DNA of 64,000 bases from Alopecurus myosuroides (GCA_028641055.1 CM054062.1:139914682-139978681); one strand, 5' to 3'. Positions 13,601 to 24,122 are shown, counted from the stretch's first letter. Numbers and translations: made by a program. Notes: generated from the letters alone by a model not told the origin.

Positions 13601-13737
13601 GTAATACCTTTATGTATTCGTGTAATGGATGATGTATTTCTGTGTGCCAACTTTGTATGTTGTTCACGACTGATCTTTCTGGGATCGTGAATGTATGCAT
13701 GCGGAGGGTTTCAGACTGCCGGTCTGGGGTCCTTACA
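7669..13737 (+). repeat. Complete 3' LTR (6069 bp) of the LARD-like element
   Basis: It starts TGTCACATCCC at the end of the purine tract and ends ...TCCTTACA. Bases 7669-8760 are AT-rich; 8770-9000 is rich in GA/CT runs; 9050-9670 is GC-rich and may be the promoter or leader, although I could not identify a TATA box with confidence. The many overlapping frames at 8890-9770 follow from that GC-rich composition. From 9721 onward it matches the partial 5' LTR. Confidence 0.9.
11990..13460 (+). CDS. Putative two-exon acidic mini-ORF inside the LTR (copy 2)
   Basis: This is the second copy of the mini-ORF described at 2270-3740: exons 11990-12071 and 13393-13460. Splice motifs, phase and stop codon are retained; I noticed one substitution in exon a, at the T/G of the CCATGG region. 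As a duplicate produced by reverse transcription it adds no independent evidence of selection. Confidence 0.33.
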
Positions 13738-13911
13738 CATACGCATCACCTCCATATTGCGATCAATACAGTTTGCATTCCTGTCAGAAGGTGAATCCCA
13801 GCCACCAAGATTTTCCCCCACTCTTCCTTAGGTTGAGAGCTTCCTTTATCTGCACGGTTAGAACGATTCATATCCCACATAGAGGGTAAATCCATACGTT
13901 TCTCTTGAGCT

Positions 13912-14079
13912 TCAAGGGGTTAGCCACCACCCCAATGCTTGCAACGGTGGCGCGTGGACGCACTCATGGGTTTTCTTATACATCTCCTTCAGCTTCACTC
14001 TCGATCTCCTCCTCGGCTTCAGGTCTTGGACATCATCTTCCTTGGGTCCCTTCCCCTTGTTGTCGTTGGCGGATACCAT
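13912..14079 (-). CDS. Small basic ORF downstream of the Athila-like pol
   Basis: A 55-codon frame starts MVSANDNKGKGPKEDDVQDL and continues with a run of basic residues (PRRRSRVKLKEMYKK). It lies about 330 bases beyond the pol stop on the same strand, where Athila-type elements often carry an additional ORF. I do not recognise the protein. The stop at 13912 may be a secondary mutation, because the sequence further left also looks translated. Treat it as a fragment. Confidence 0.35.
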   Translation of the reverse strand: MVSANDNKGKGPKEDDVQDLKPRRRSRVKLKEMYKKTHECVHAPPLQALGWWLTP

Positions 14080-14408
14080 GATGCTTCTAAAACTGAAAAT
14101 AGATCCTAGCAGAAACAACTCGAAACAGAAATACGACGAGAACGGACCTCGGGGGGTCTGGGGGATTATATAGGGATAAGTTTCATAATGAAAGGAAAGT
14201 CCAGGTCAAAAACGAGTCGGAGAGGGGCTCCGGACTGCCCACATCATGGGCTGGCGCGACCAGAGGTGGGCCTGTGCCACCCTATGGTGTGGAGCCTCCG
14301 GGCTCCGTCTCCCTCTCGTTTCCGGCTCATAATTTTCATATTTTCCAAAAACAGTAAAAATTTAAGTTGGAATATGTTTCGCGAACATTTTCTTACCAAA
14401 ACCGTTAC

Positions 14409-14678
14409 CTATTTGAAAATTGACTCTGCAGTTTCTGAAATATGCTTCCTAATAAACTCCTTCGGGCTCATGGCTTGAATACAATCAACATTTTCATTAT
14501 AAGGATCTCCGGAGATATAATGCTTGAGTCTTTGGCCATTCACCACTTGTGAAGAGTTGTCTTCAAGGGAAACAATTTTAATTGCTCCCGAACGATATAC
14601 CTCTTCGATAACAAAAGGTCCTTCCCATCTCGAGAGTAATTTTCCCGCAAAAAATCTGAGACGAGACCTATACAATAG
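14409..14678 (-). pseudogene. Athila-like polyprotein, C-terminal end of integrase
   Basis: The frame reads through a block containing GKLLSRWEGPFVIEEVY, the conserved C-terminal integrase segment of Ty3/gypsy elements in which a GKL..RW.GPF motif is followed by a GAI/VKI strand. It stops at 14409. Removing the insertion at 14679-21569 and one TSD copy joins this reading frame without a shift to the integrase core at 21575-22855, so the break is caused by the insertion alone. Confidence 0.85.
14674..14678. repeat. Left TSD (AATAG)
   Basis: AATAG immediately precedes the LTR start at 14679 and recurs at 21570-21574 after the second LTR. Confidence 0.95.
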
Positions 14679-16102
14679 TGATGCATGTAAAATGCATAGA
14701 TGAACTTTGCATGTTATTACTAGTTTTTCATACATATTAGCAACTTATATTCATGTTTTATAATGGTTTGGGGGATTTTCTGAACAATCCCCCTTCTTTT
14801 GGTTCTAACCCTGTTTTTCCAGAAAACGTACTTTTTAGTGTTTCAGACTTTCCGGGAGCTTCGGGACTCCAAAAAGGGCAAGGCCAAAGAGCACGGTTCA
14901 GAATTTTCGAGACGAAGACCATGGGCCAAAGTAGAGGGCCAAAAGGCCAACCAGGTGGAAAAGAGGACCCTCCACGTGGCCAGATTCCTTGGCCGCGTGT
15001 GGGGCCCCCTTTTTGCCCCCGTGGCTCCGATGCCGTCGATGTTTCTTCTCCCGAGTGTCTCGTGACCTAAAACGACTATATAAAGGGTCTCCTTGCCTTT
15101 TCGAGAAGGGGGCGGCGCCGAGAGACGAAACCACGAAACTGAGAGACAGAAGGATGCCACCGGAGAAGATCGGAGGGGGGAAACGCCGCCGGGATCACCC
15201 CCGGAGGGCTCCACCCCCCTCCGGCGTGTTCATCATCAACATCTACAGCAAGATCAGCTCCATCTCTCCACTGTAATCTCTTGGCAAACACGATGTATGA
15301 TGCAATACTATATTCCCTTGATGTATTGTGTCTCCCCGTCTATGTTTGAGTAGTGAATTGTTCTTGGCAATGGTGAAATAGTTCGTTGATTGGTTGCATA
15401 CAAGTTTGCTATCTTCTATGATTGTCTTTATGTACAATATATGAGTGCACGAATATGTTGGGGAATGCTTGTAAGGTGATCACCGGTAGCATAATGAAGT
15501 GGTGGTGACTTGGGAGTGACAGTAACCTGAGACCGAGCCACAAAGTTAAGTTATTGGGGGATATATATAGGGGGCCTTAGAAAGTAAGGCTATGGTGGGA
15601 CTTTATGTGTTAATCAATCTTGTGCAGTCATTTACTTGGCCACATGATCCATCATAAGGGGTTGAAGGTCATTTACTTGACTATACCTATTCATGGCTCC
15701 TTCCTAGAAGAAACAACTAAGACTAAAACATGTGCTTCACTAATTGTGACAACCACACGAACGAAACACCTATGGCTAGAACACTTGCTCCCTTGAGATA
15801 CTTGAGATATTTGCTGCTTGCTACTTGTGAAACTTGCTTAGAAACTTGCTTTAGAAACTTGCTCTAGGATTACTTGCATTTTAAACTTGCTTCACTAGTT
15901 ACTAGACAAACCACACTCCACGTCACTTGCTTTTAATTAGTTAGTTCCTTTTAGTCAAACTTATTGCTTTGCATAAACAGCCATATAAGAGGGTTATAGG
16001 GCTTTAGAGAATAGATAGCTTACCTTAAGCTCCTCGTGGGTTCGACACTCAAATACTTATCGAAAGGTACTACAATTGATCTCCTGCACTTGGGAGTCAT
16101 CA
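14679..16102 (+). repeat. 5' LTR (1424 bp)
   Basis: It begins TGATGCATGT after TSD AATAG and ends GGAGTCATCA before the primer site. It contains a TATA box at 15077 and short tandem copies of an AAACTTGCTT-like unit near 15830-15890. Confidence 0.95.
15077..15084 (+). promoter_or_regulatory. TATA box of the 5' LTR
   Basis: TATATAAA followed by GGG lies in a GC-rich stretch about 400 bases into the LTR and is conserved in the other LTR at 20557. It fits a pol II start for the element transcript. Confidence 0.7.
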
Positions 16103-16112
16103 AGCACTTTTC

Positions 16113-16130
16113 TGGCGCCGTTGCCGGGGA
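16113..16130 (+). other. Primer-binding site (tRNA-Asp type)
   Basis: TGGCGCCGTTGCCGGGGA lies ten bases after the LTR end. The Athila-like host has the same site with one difference at 61963-61980 (minus strand). Confidence 0.88.
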
Positions 16131-16207
16131 GCGTTGTGCTAAGCTTTTATTCTTGTTTGCATTGCATACTAACATATAAACCTAAAACACACAAAAAAAA
16201 TTATAAA

Positions 16208-16945
16208 ATGGAAAACAACCAAACAATTTTAGAACTGTATAATATCTACCTTGAATTAGGACATGAAGTGTTTGTGGAGAAATTGAAAAATTATTTGCAC
16301 AACAATCATATTTGTGGTAGTACTAATTCTTTGAACACCTTTATTGCTAAGGAAAACCTTGAGCTTGGGGAAGTTTGTCTTGATGAATATGATATTTTTA
16401 GTCCCCCTACTATTAAGGATAAAACTGATATACTTGCTGATTCTATGGAAAGTTTTAAGCTTGGGGAAGTTGGTTTTGATGAGCATGATATTTCTAGTTC
16501 CCCAAGCTTGGAGAAGAAAATTCACTTTGATGATACTATGCCTCCTATATATGATGATTGCAATGAAAATTATGAATGTTTGACTCCCACTATCACTAAT
16601 GAGGATTTTACTTATGTGGAGAGTAGTAATTCTTTTATGCATGTGGCTCATGATAAGAATGTTTTATGTGATATTCATATTGTTGAATCTATTCATGATG
16701 CTACTGAAAATTATTATGAGAGAGGAAAACATGGTTACACATATTTCAACAATATTAAGTTTCCCCTCTTTATGTTGAAAGTATTGAAGTTGCACTTGAT
16801 CTACCTTTCTATGCTTTCTATTATGTGCTTCTTTTATTTGTTTCATTACAAAATGCCAATGCATAGGAAAGGGTTTAGACTTAAAAATAAAATGTTTAAT
16901 ATTTTTTGGTGTGTTCCTTATGCTTTAATTTCCTATTCGGTTTGA
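16208..16945 (+). CDS. Uncharacterised 245-residue acidic protein with C-terminal hydrophobic segment
   Basis: I start it at the ATG 78 bases after the primer site (MENNQTILEL), because the open frame upstream runs into the LTR. The protein is acidic, with two imperfect copies of a segment: LGEVCLDEYDIFSPP near residue 54 and LGEVGFDEHDISSSP near residue 87. A hydrophobic stretch (LHLIYLSMLSIMCFFYLFHY) near residues 195-215 could span a membrane and is followed by a basic patch. No zinc knuckle, protease or polymerase motif is present. It occupies the gag position but does not look like Gag. Similar ORFs are common in non-autonomous Athila-type elements of Triticeae as far as I recall; their role is unknown to me. 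No internal stop, so it may have been kept intact until recently. Confidence 0.6.
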   Translation: MENNQTILELYNIYLELGHEVFVEKLKNYLHNNHICGSTNSLNTFIAKENLELGEVCLDEYDIFSPPTIKDKTDILADSMESFKLGEVGFDEHDISSSPSLEKKIHFDDTMPPIYDDCNENYECLTPTITNEDFTYVESSNSFMHVAHDKNVLCDIHIVESIHDATENYYERGKHGYTYFNNIKFPLFMLKVLKLHLIYLSMLSIMCFFYLFHYKMPMHRKGFRLKNKMFNIFWCVPYALISYSV

Positions 16946-19900
16946 GCACACATTTATGTCTTTTCAACATGTAAAATACCTTTACCTACTGTTATCTATC
17001 ATTTAGTTTAAGATTTTCATTTTATAAAAAATTTGGGAAAGTAAATGAGAAGGATGAGTAATGGAGAAGTTGGGGTCGACCTTGAACATGTGTTGTTCAT
17101 GCCAATGAAACCATTGCAAAGTCTCTATCATTAAAACTTTTTCCAAAGCTAAAAACAATAAAAATATTAGTTCACTACTGTAACATCACATTTCTGTCTT
17201 ATTTCTCATCATAAATGGTAAGAATAATCTTATATGAGAGATAGGATTAAACAATAGTAATTAGCTGTCCAGAAAACAGATTCCTGAACTTCACGGCGAA
17301 AAATGTTTAAAATTACAGAAGTGGAATTTTGACCTGGTAATTTACGACAGCAATATTTATTTATCACTACATATTTCATTAGTTTTAAGTTTTCTGATTT
17401 TAGCAAATTAAGTGCCTCTAAAAATTCACTCTTTACGGGCTATTCAGTTTTTGGAAGATTATGTCTTTATTTTGCATTGCTCTCATTACTTGTGTTTTGT
17501 GTGGTTCTTTTGATCAAGAAGAAATGCAAAACTGTAGTAACAGTAGTTAATATTTAGAATAAACTCATTATGTGTCTTTGTTGTACCTATGTGGATTTTA
17601 TTTATGGAGGCACTAACCCCTCTAATCAAGTTTTATGTTGAGATTTGTGTAAGAAGAATTTTTCAGGAGGAAGAGTTGAGTGAGATGAACAAAGATCAAG
17701 AGGGAAAACCAATCAAGCTTGGGGATGTACCCCTGGGATCACCCTACATGTATCAAATAAGTACGTACAAGAATCCAAGCTTAGGGATGCCGAGCCATCT
17801 CACTCCAACCATCATGATGTTAAGTAAGAAAAGCCTAGCTATACGGCTATCAATAAAGCGCTTTACGGGAGGCCACCCGGTTGTTCTTAGTTGGTTTTTC
17901 CTAGTGTCCTCTTGCTGTAACAAGAGACTTAGTCTTTATTTTAGTTTCTGGAGTTTTCAATAAAGTGTCAAGTTTCACCCATTTGGATTTAAAAGTTGCT
18001 ATCCTAGTGCTTGGAATTTCTGTTTCAGCACGATTCTGCTCACCGTATGATTTTTCATTTTTTATAAGTAAGTCGGATTGAGCTAATTGTTTAGTATGTT
18101 CTGCAACTTTTCGTACTCTGTAAGCACAAAAATTGGATTAATTTTTTGATGAGTATATCTTAGGGAAAACGTTCGTTTTGCTGCTATTGCTTTTCTGGAC
18201 AGATTTTGCCTTCTTTTGTTAGATGCACTCTTTGGGTTTGGGACTTGAATTTCCTTGATCTTTTCGATCTAGAGAGTGAACATACAACATTATGAACCTT
18301 ATTTTATATCTTATGGAGCATTTTTTTTGGAATTTTGCGCAGCAAGCATGTGATTTGTTTGTCCTTGCTAATCTCACCCCACAGAAAAAGAATGGGAGAA
18401 ACATGTTTTGTGAAGTTTTTTCACAGGGAATAGAGGAGCTGCGCCTCAAGACATACAAGGATGGTGAAAGCCATAAGCTTGGGGATGTGATGAACACCCC
18501 ACTGGAGCTACACTCTTTTGGTTAGCGCACGTCTACTTTCTGTTTTTCTAAGCAAAGCATTTATCGTAGAGACTTGAAGCGTCTAGTTTTTGTTTTTATT
18601 TTTGTTTTGATAAGACCACCACCATCATTTTATATGAGATTGAGCTACTGGAGTTTGGGGTTGGGATGTATTGGATTCTAGTATTATGATTTGGAATAGG
18701 GATGCCATGGTTGATTTGAAGAGCTACATATGTTTGCATGATTTATAGGCTTTTTATGTGTAGAAATTTGCAATAATGTTGTCTTGAGCTATCTCTTATT
18801 CATGTCCTTGATGATTAATTGCTGGTTCATTTAGTTTGTCATGAAATGAGTAGTTCTATGGACATATGCATGCATAGTAGCTGGTCAAATATGTCCCTCT
18901 TGCTAGCCCAAAAATTTAAAAATTCCAACAAGTAAAAACTTGTTTCCAACACTCCTTAGCCAAGTATTTCCAGTGAGTCCACCATATCTTCCCATTAGCT
19001 TCATTGCTATTCCGAGTATGTTGACCATGTTATTGTGTTATTTATGTTCTAAATTAAGATATTCACTTTATTAATTGTCATGGGTTGAACTTGGGATAGG
19101 ACTCTCACGAACTTTTGAAGGCACACTTTACTTTTTATGCATCTAATAAACATGACCCAATAACAAGTGTGTGGTTGGGAGCTAGCTATAAACGTGTATC
19201 ACCGGAAAGCTTTCAACATTGCACAAAAAAATTACATTTGGTTGATATCATGTACTTTTGTTTTTGGACTCCTGCCATGCCGAAATGAAATAGAGTAATA
19301 GTAAGTTTTGATGAGTAAGTATCTATATGACTAGAGAAACGCATTGGGCCGCTAACCCAAGCCATGCTTTATCATGGTGGAAATTTACTTACAGCTTGAG
19401 TGACTCTACAGCACATCCTATAATAAAATAAGAAGCTATGCATAATAGTGAATGAAAATAAAAAGGATGATGAGTCTACTCCGTTTGTTCATCTTGTCAT
19501 TGTAACATGGGCTTGTTTCCATGTCATGGGGCAAGAGGTACCTCTTTGCAGTTCTCTATGATGTCATTAATACTTATTATGATTGTACAAAGCTTATTAG
19601 GAATCTTAAGTTGAGTAATCATGGAGTAGGTTTTCACACTCACGGGGCATGAGGCTTTCAACCACCTTGTCATTCTCATTACTTCAATACTCACAATTTT
19701 AAGATGCTAGTGATAAAGGGGCAATGAGAGTCCTAGATCAATGGATACCACATTTTAATTAGTAATTTTAGTTGAATAATTTAGAGGCTAAATAAGACTT
19801 GATCATGTTTTACCTCTACTCAATTTTCTCCAAAGTGTCCACCATATTTTCTATTTTCCATTATGCTATTCTTTGACCAATATAGGATTTTATTTTTCAT

Positions 19901-20119
19901 TTTGTGTATGCATTTGGTCCATAGTGCTTTTATTTCATTATACACTTTGTGAACTTTCATGAAACATCTTTGCTTGCATATTTGATATTTCTTATAACAT
20001 GAATTGTATGTTGCTACTCATCTACATATGAATCATTTGATTATATGTAGCATGAATAATCTTCTTTGATATTCCATGATTGTTTTAAAATGCAAAGTCC
20101 ATGTTAGTTTTATCACCTT
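16946..20119 (+). other. Non-coding interior of the non-autonomous element
   Basis: This 3.2 kb stretch is AT-rich. Short open segments at 17589-17963 and 18292-18525 are not convincing genes. The notable content is repeated near-copies of AAGCTTGGGGATG (17715, 17777, 18475), matching the element's own purine tract at 20144. Two more copies lie in the preceding ORF (16361, 16457). Confidence 0.6.
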
Positions 20120-20157
20120 CATACTCGAGGACGAGTATGGGTTAAGCTTGAGGATGT
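20120..20157 (+). other. Stem-loop plus polypurine-like tract before the 3' LTR
   Basis: CATACTCG (20120-20127) and CGAGTATG (20132-20139) form a perfect eight-base-pair stem with an AGGA loop. AAGCTTGAGGATG (20144-20156) follows and abuts the LTR. The arrangement parallels 7629-7668. Confidence 0.75.
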
Positions 20158-21569
20158 TGATGCATGTAAAATGCATAGATGAACTTTGCATGTTATTACT
20201 AGTTTTTCCTACATATTAGCAACTTATATTCATGTTTTATAATGATTTGGGGGATTTTCTGAACAATCCCCTTTCTTTTGGTTCTAACCCTGTTTTTCCA
20301 GAAAATGTACTTTTTAGTGTTTCAGACTTTCCGGGAGCTTCGGGACACCAAAAAGGGCAAGGCCAAAGAGCACGGTTCAGAATTTTCGAGACGAAGACCA
20401 TGGGCCAAAGTAGAGGGACAAAAGGCGAACCAGGTGGAAAAGAGGACCCTCCACGCGGCCAGATTCCTTGGCCGCGTGTGGGGCCCCCTTTTTGCCCCCG
20501 TGGCTCCGATGTCGTCGATCTTTCTTCTCCCGAGTGTCTCGTGACCTAAAAACGACTATATAAAGGGTCCCCTGGCCTTTTCGAGAAGGGGGCGGCGGCG
20601 AGAGACGAAACCACGAAACTGAGAGACAGAAGGCTGCCACCGGAGAAGATCGGAGGGGGGAAACGCCGCCGGGATCACCCCCGGAGGGCTCCACCCCCAT
20701 CCGGCGTGTTCATCATCAACATCTACAGCAAGATCAGATCCATCTCTCCACTGTAATCTCTTGGCAAACACGATGCATGATGCAATACTATATTCCCTTG
20801 ATGTATTGTGTCTCCCCGTCTATGTTTGAGTAGTGAATTGTTCTTGGCAATGGTGAAATAGTTCGTTGATTGGTTGCATACAAGTTTGTTATCTTCTATG
20901 ATTGTCTTTATGTACAATATATGAGTGCACGCGTATGTTGGGGAATACATGTAAGGTGATCACCGGTAGCATAATGGAGTGGTGGTGACTTGGGAGTGAC
21001 AGTAACCTGAGACCGAGCCACAAAGTTAAGTTATTGGGGGATATATATAGGGGACCTTAGAATGTAAGGCTATGGTGGGACTTTATGTCTTAATCAATCT
21101 TGTGCAGTCATTTACTTGGCCACATGATCCATCATAAGTGGTTGTAGATCATTTACTTGACTATACCTATTCATGGCTCCTTCCTAGAAGAAACAACTAA
21201 GACTAAAACATGTGCTTCACTAATTGTGACAACCACACGAACGAAACACCTATGGCTAGAACACTTGCTCCCTTGAGATACTTGAGATATTTGCTGCTTG
21301 CTACTTGTGAAACTTGCTTAGAAACTTGCTCTAGGATTACTTGCGTTTTAAACTTGCTTCACTAGTTACTAGACAAACCACACTCCACGTCACTTGCTTT
21401 TAATTAGTTAGTTCCTTTCAGTCAAACTTATTGCTTTGCATAAACATCCATATAAGAGGGTTATAGGGCTTTAGAGAATAGATAGCTTACCTTCAGCTCC
21501 TCGTGGGTTCGACACTCAAATACTTATCGAAAGGTACTACAATTGATCTCCTGCACTTCGGAGTCATCA
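20158..21569 (+). repeat. 3' LTR (1412 bp)
   Basis: It matches 14679-16102 and lacks one AAACTTGCTT-like unit. It ends GTCATCA before the TSD AATAG at 21570-21574. A TATA box is conserved at 20557-20564. Confidence 0.95.
20557..20564 (+). promoter_or_regulatory. TATA box of the 3' LTR
   Basis: TATATAAA is conserved with the 5' LTR copy. In a 3' LTR it would drive outward transcription toward 21570, antisense to the Athila-like integrase. Confidence 0.6.
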
Positions 21570-21574
21570 AATAG
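21570..21574. repeat. Right TSD (AATAG)
   Basis: Perfect copy of 14674-14678. Confidence 0.95.
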
Positions 21575-22858
21575 CACTTTATCACTAACATGAAATTCTC
21601 TTTTAAAAATTCTCTTATCATGCCACCTTTTAACTTTATCTTTAAAGAGCTTAGCATTTTCATATGCTTCACTCCTCCATTCATCTAAAGAACTTAAGTC
21701 AAGCAGCCTTTTCTCACTAGCAAGTTTAAAATCTCTATTTAGGTCTTTCACTGCCCAATAAGCTTTGTGTTCTAATTGTAGGGGCAAGTGACAAGCTATT
21801 CCATAAACCATTTTATAAGGAGACATGCTCATGGGATTTTTGTAAGCAGTTCTATAAGCCCACAGAGCAGCATTTAATTTCTTAGCCCAATTCTTCCTAG
21901 ATTTGTTAACAGTGTTTTGCAAGATAGATTTGATTTCTCTATTTGATAACTCTACTTGCCCACTAGTTTGAGGATGATAGGGTGAAGCAATTCTATGATT
22001 AACATCATACTTAGCAAGAGTTTTTCTAAAACCACCATGAATAAAATGAGAACCCCCATCAGTCATAAGATATCTAAGTACACCACACCTAGGGAAAATA
22101 ATGTCTTTAAGCATTTTTAATGAGGTTTCACCATCAGCGCTTTTAGTAGTTATAGCTTCTACCCATTTAGTAACATAATCAACGGCAACAAGAATATGAG
22201 TATAGCCTTTTGAAGGAGGGAAAGGACCCATAAAGTCAAAACCCCAGCAATCAAACGGTTCAATAACAAGAGAATAATTCATAGGCATTTCATTACGTAT
22301 AGAAATATTTCCAACCCTTTGACATTGATCACAAGATAAAACAAATTTTCTAGCACCTTTAAAGAGAGTAGGCCAATAAAAACCTGATTGTAGTACTTTA
22401 TGTGCAGTTCTATCTCCAGCGTGATGTCCTCCATAGGCACTACTATGACATTTTCTCAATATCTCCTGTTTTTCATTTTCAGGAACACATCTTCTCATAA
22501 TACCATCAACACATTCTTTATATAAGTGTGGGTCATCCCAAAAATAATGCCTCAAATCATAGAAGAAATTTGTTCTCTGTTGAGTTGTAAAGGTAGGAGG
22601 CAAATACTTCCAAACAATAAAGTTAGCATAATAAGCATACCATGATCTCTCTTGAGAGCTCACTTTTATTGCAGCTAACTGTTCATTAGGAAAACTATCA
22701 TTAACATGAATAGGGTCATCAGGGATATTTTCTAATCTAGACAGATTATCAGCAATAGGATTTTCAACACCCTTCCTATCCACAATATGTAAATCAAACT
22801 CTTGTAAAAGAAGCACCCATCTAATAAGCCTAGGCTTAGCATCTTTCTTTTCCATAAG
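21575..22858 (-). pseudogene. Athila-like polyprotein: end of RNase H and integrase core
   Basis: The minus-strand frame begins in the last part of RNase H ([14 protein letters not shown], with the final catalytic Asp). Integrase follows. Its zinc-binding domain shows H..H then CDQC with the pair [10 protein letters not shown]. The catalytic core shows [17 protein letters not shown] and [10 protein letters not shown], so the D, D and E residues are all visible. No internal stop occurs in this piece. The N-terminal side is continuous in frame with 48079 once the 22859-48073 insertion and one ATAAG copy are removed. The C-terminal side continues at 14678. The enzyme would insert element DNA into the genome; the element as a whole is dead. 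Confidence 0.92.
22854..22858. repeat. Left TSD (ATAAG)
   Basis: ATAAG precedes the chromovirus LTR at 22859 and recurs at 48074-48078. Confidence 0.95.
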
Positions 22859-24069
22859 TGTAATATCCCAAGTATGAAAACTCCTTTAGAATGTTTGCTT
22901 TTTGTTAATTTATGTTTTGCATCATGACATCATAAGCATTGCATTTGTTTTGCATTTGTTTTCATTTGATTTCATTTGTTTTCCTTTTGTTTTCCCTTGT
23001 TTTCTATTTGAATTTTCAAATCAAATTTCAAATCTTTGTTTCATACTTGTTCTGTTACAATTTTCAAATGAAAATTTCAAACCAAAACATCAAATTGTTT
23101 CCAATAAACATGAAAAGTTCAAACTAGTTTACATTGTTTCTTTCAATAAGTTAATTAATATCAATTTCACTCAAATTCAAATGAAATTCAAACAACAACC
23201 AAAAATTCAAATTTTGAAAAAACAAACTTGGCACAGTTGGGTTTTGTAAATAACAAGATATAAAAATTTATCACCAAATTTTAAACCCCCTAAAAACCTC
23301 CCTTTCTTCCTTTTCTATTTCTGCAAAAAAAAACAGTTTCATTAAACAGAAAAAAACAGAGGGGAGAGGTAGGCCAGTGGGCTGAGCCCAGCCCACCAGC
23401 CACGGCCTGGTACCCCCCTCGTCCCTTACCTGTACGGCGTTCATCGCGCCTGTCCACGTCGGCGGTGCATAGGAGGGGACGGCCACCGCGGCTCCTCCTC
23501 CTCCTTATAGTCGAGCTCGAGCTCCTCCCCCCGTGCCCTAGTTCTCCCCTCCACCTTTCTCCCTCACGCCGCGCCGTCGTTTTTCCCCTTCTCCTCCCTC
23601 CACAGCTCTCTGTTCTGAACCGCACCACCGCCACCGCAGCTGAACTCCGGCGGTCGCCGTCGACATGGTCTCCCTCCGCGCAGGATAGGCACGGTAATCG
23701 ATTCCCCGTGCCGTCCTCGTCCTCCTCGACACCGCAGCGAGGGCTGGGAACCCCCGTATCTTCGCCGCCGTCCAGCTCTCTGTCGACGCCGGCCACCTCC
23801 GCGCCGCGCACGATCGCCTTCTCCTTCTGCCCCCTCCCGGTGAGCGCCACCTCTTCTTTCCCTCTCTCTTTTCCCCTCTGCCACCCGCGAGTCGCACGGC
23901 CACACACCCGACGCGCAACGAGCACGCAGCAGCAGCTCGCAACGCTCGCCGCCGGCGACTGCCTCCGTTCGGTACAGTTTCAGCTAACTGAAACTTAGTT
24001 TCAGTTTCAGTAGCCACGAACTGAACCTCAACCCCCCGCGGTCTCCCTCTCTGTCACGATCCGTTCAGC

Positions 24070-24122
24070 AGCGCAGTGGCAACAGCACTGCACGCACACG
24101 CCCTAGGTCGAGGGTTTGATCC
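24070..24122 (+). promoter_or_regulatory. tRNA-like A-box/B-box module in the LTR (copy 1)
   Basis: AGCGCAGTGGC (24070-24080) resembles a tRNA A box and GGTTTGATCC (24113-24122) a B box with one change; the right LTR copy has GGTTCGATCC. The two boxes start 43 bases apart, the spacing found in tRNA genes. A complete cloverleaf is not evident, so it is tRNA-derived or tRNA-like, not a tRNA gene. Whether RNA polymerase III uses it is unknown. Confidence 0.45.

Larger units (their letters stand above)
1..13737 (+). mobile_element. Non-coding LARD-like LTR retrotransposon, 5' end outside window
   Basis: Bases 1-4017 recur as 9721-13737 with a constant offset of 9720, so they are the two LTRs of one element. 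The 3' LTR is complete and begins at 7669 with TGTCACATCCC directly after a purine tract, so the LTR is about 6.07 kb and some 2.05 kb of the 5' LTR lies left of the window. A TGGTATCAGAGCC primer site follows the 5' LTR. The 3.65 kb between the LTRs has no gag or pol similarity. Long LTRs, an initiator-Met primer site and a non-coding interior of this size match the described barley large retrotransposon derivatives (Sukkula-type). The element must use enzymes from elsewhere. It lies in the downstream part of the Athila-like element; its left TSD is outside the window, and CATAC at 13738-13742 is the candidate right copy. Confidence 0.85.
13738..14678 (-). mobile_element. Athila-like element, fragment 1 (integrase tail and downstream ORF)
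   Basis: This minus-strand fragment lies between the LARD-like element and the TSD of the element at 14679. It holds the C-terminal end of the polyprotein (14409-14678) and a small downstream ORF. The left end is cut by the LARD-like insertion. The stretch 13738-13911 continues the downstream region and looks partly coding on the minus strand but is not identified. Confidence 0.8.
14679..21569 (+). mobile_element. Non-autonomous gypsy-type element with tRNA-Asp-like primer site
   Basis: Two LTRs (14679-16102 and 20158-21569) begin TGATGCATGT and end GTCATCA, flanked by the perfect TSD AATAG. The 4.06 kb interior has no protease, RT, RNase H or integrase. The primer site is set ten bases from the LTR, as in Athila-like elements. 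Its LTR 3' end (GGTTCGACACT followed by a CTTATCGAAAGGTACT block) resembles the LTR end of the surrounding Athila-like element, so the host lineage may supply its enzymes. LTR mismatches number roughly 35-40 over 1.41 kb, plus a 13-base loss in the 3' copy. Confidence 0.93.

Noticed and set aside
15830..15890. CRISPR-like short tandem repeats (AAACTTGCTT units)
   Set aside because: Units are adjacent without spacers, lie in a plant LTR, and vary between the two LTR copies as replication slippage would produce.
23465..24017. ORFs of 113-211 codons in the chromovirus 5' LTR (and 44265-44941 in the 3' LTR)
   Set aside because: Same reason: GC-rich promoter or leader block, Ser/Pro/Arg-rich in all frames. 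The candidate exon end at 23839 does not match the phase of the mini-ORF in the longest frame.
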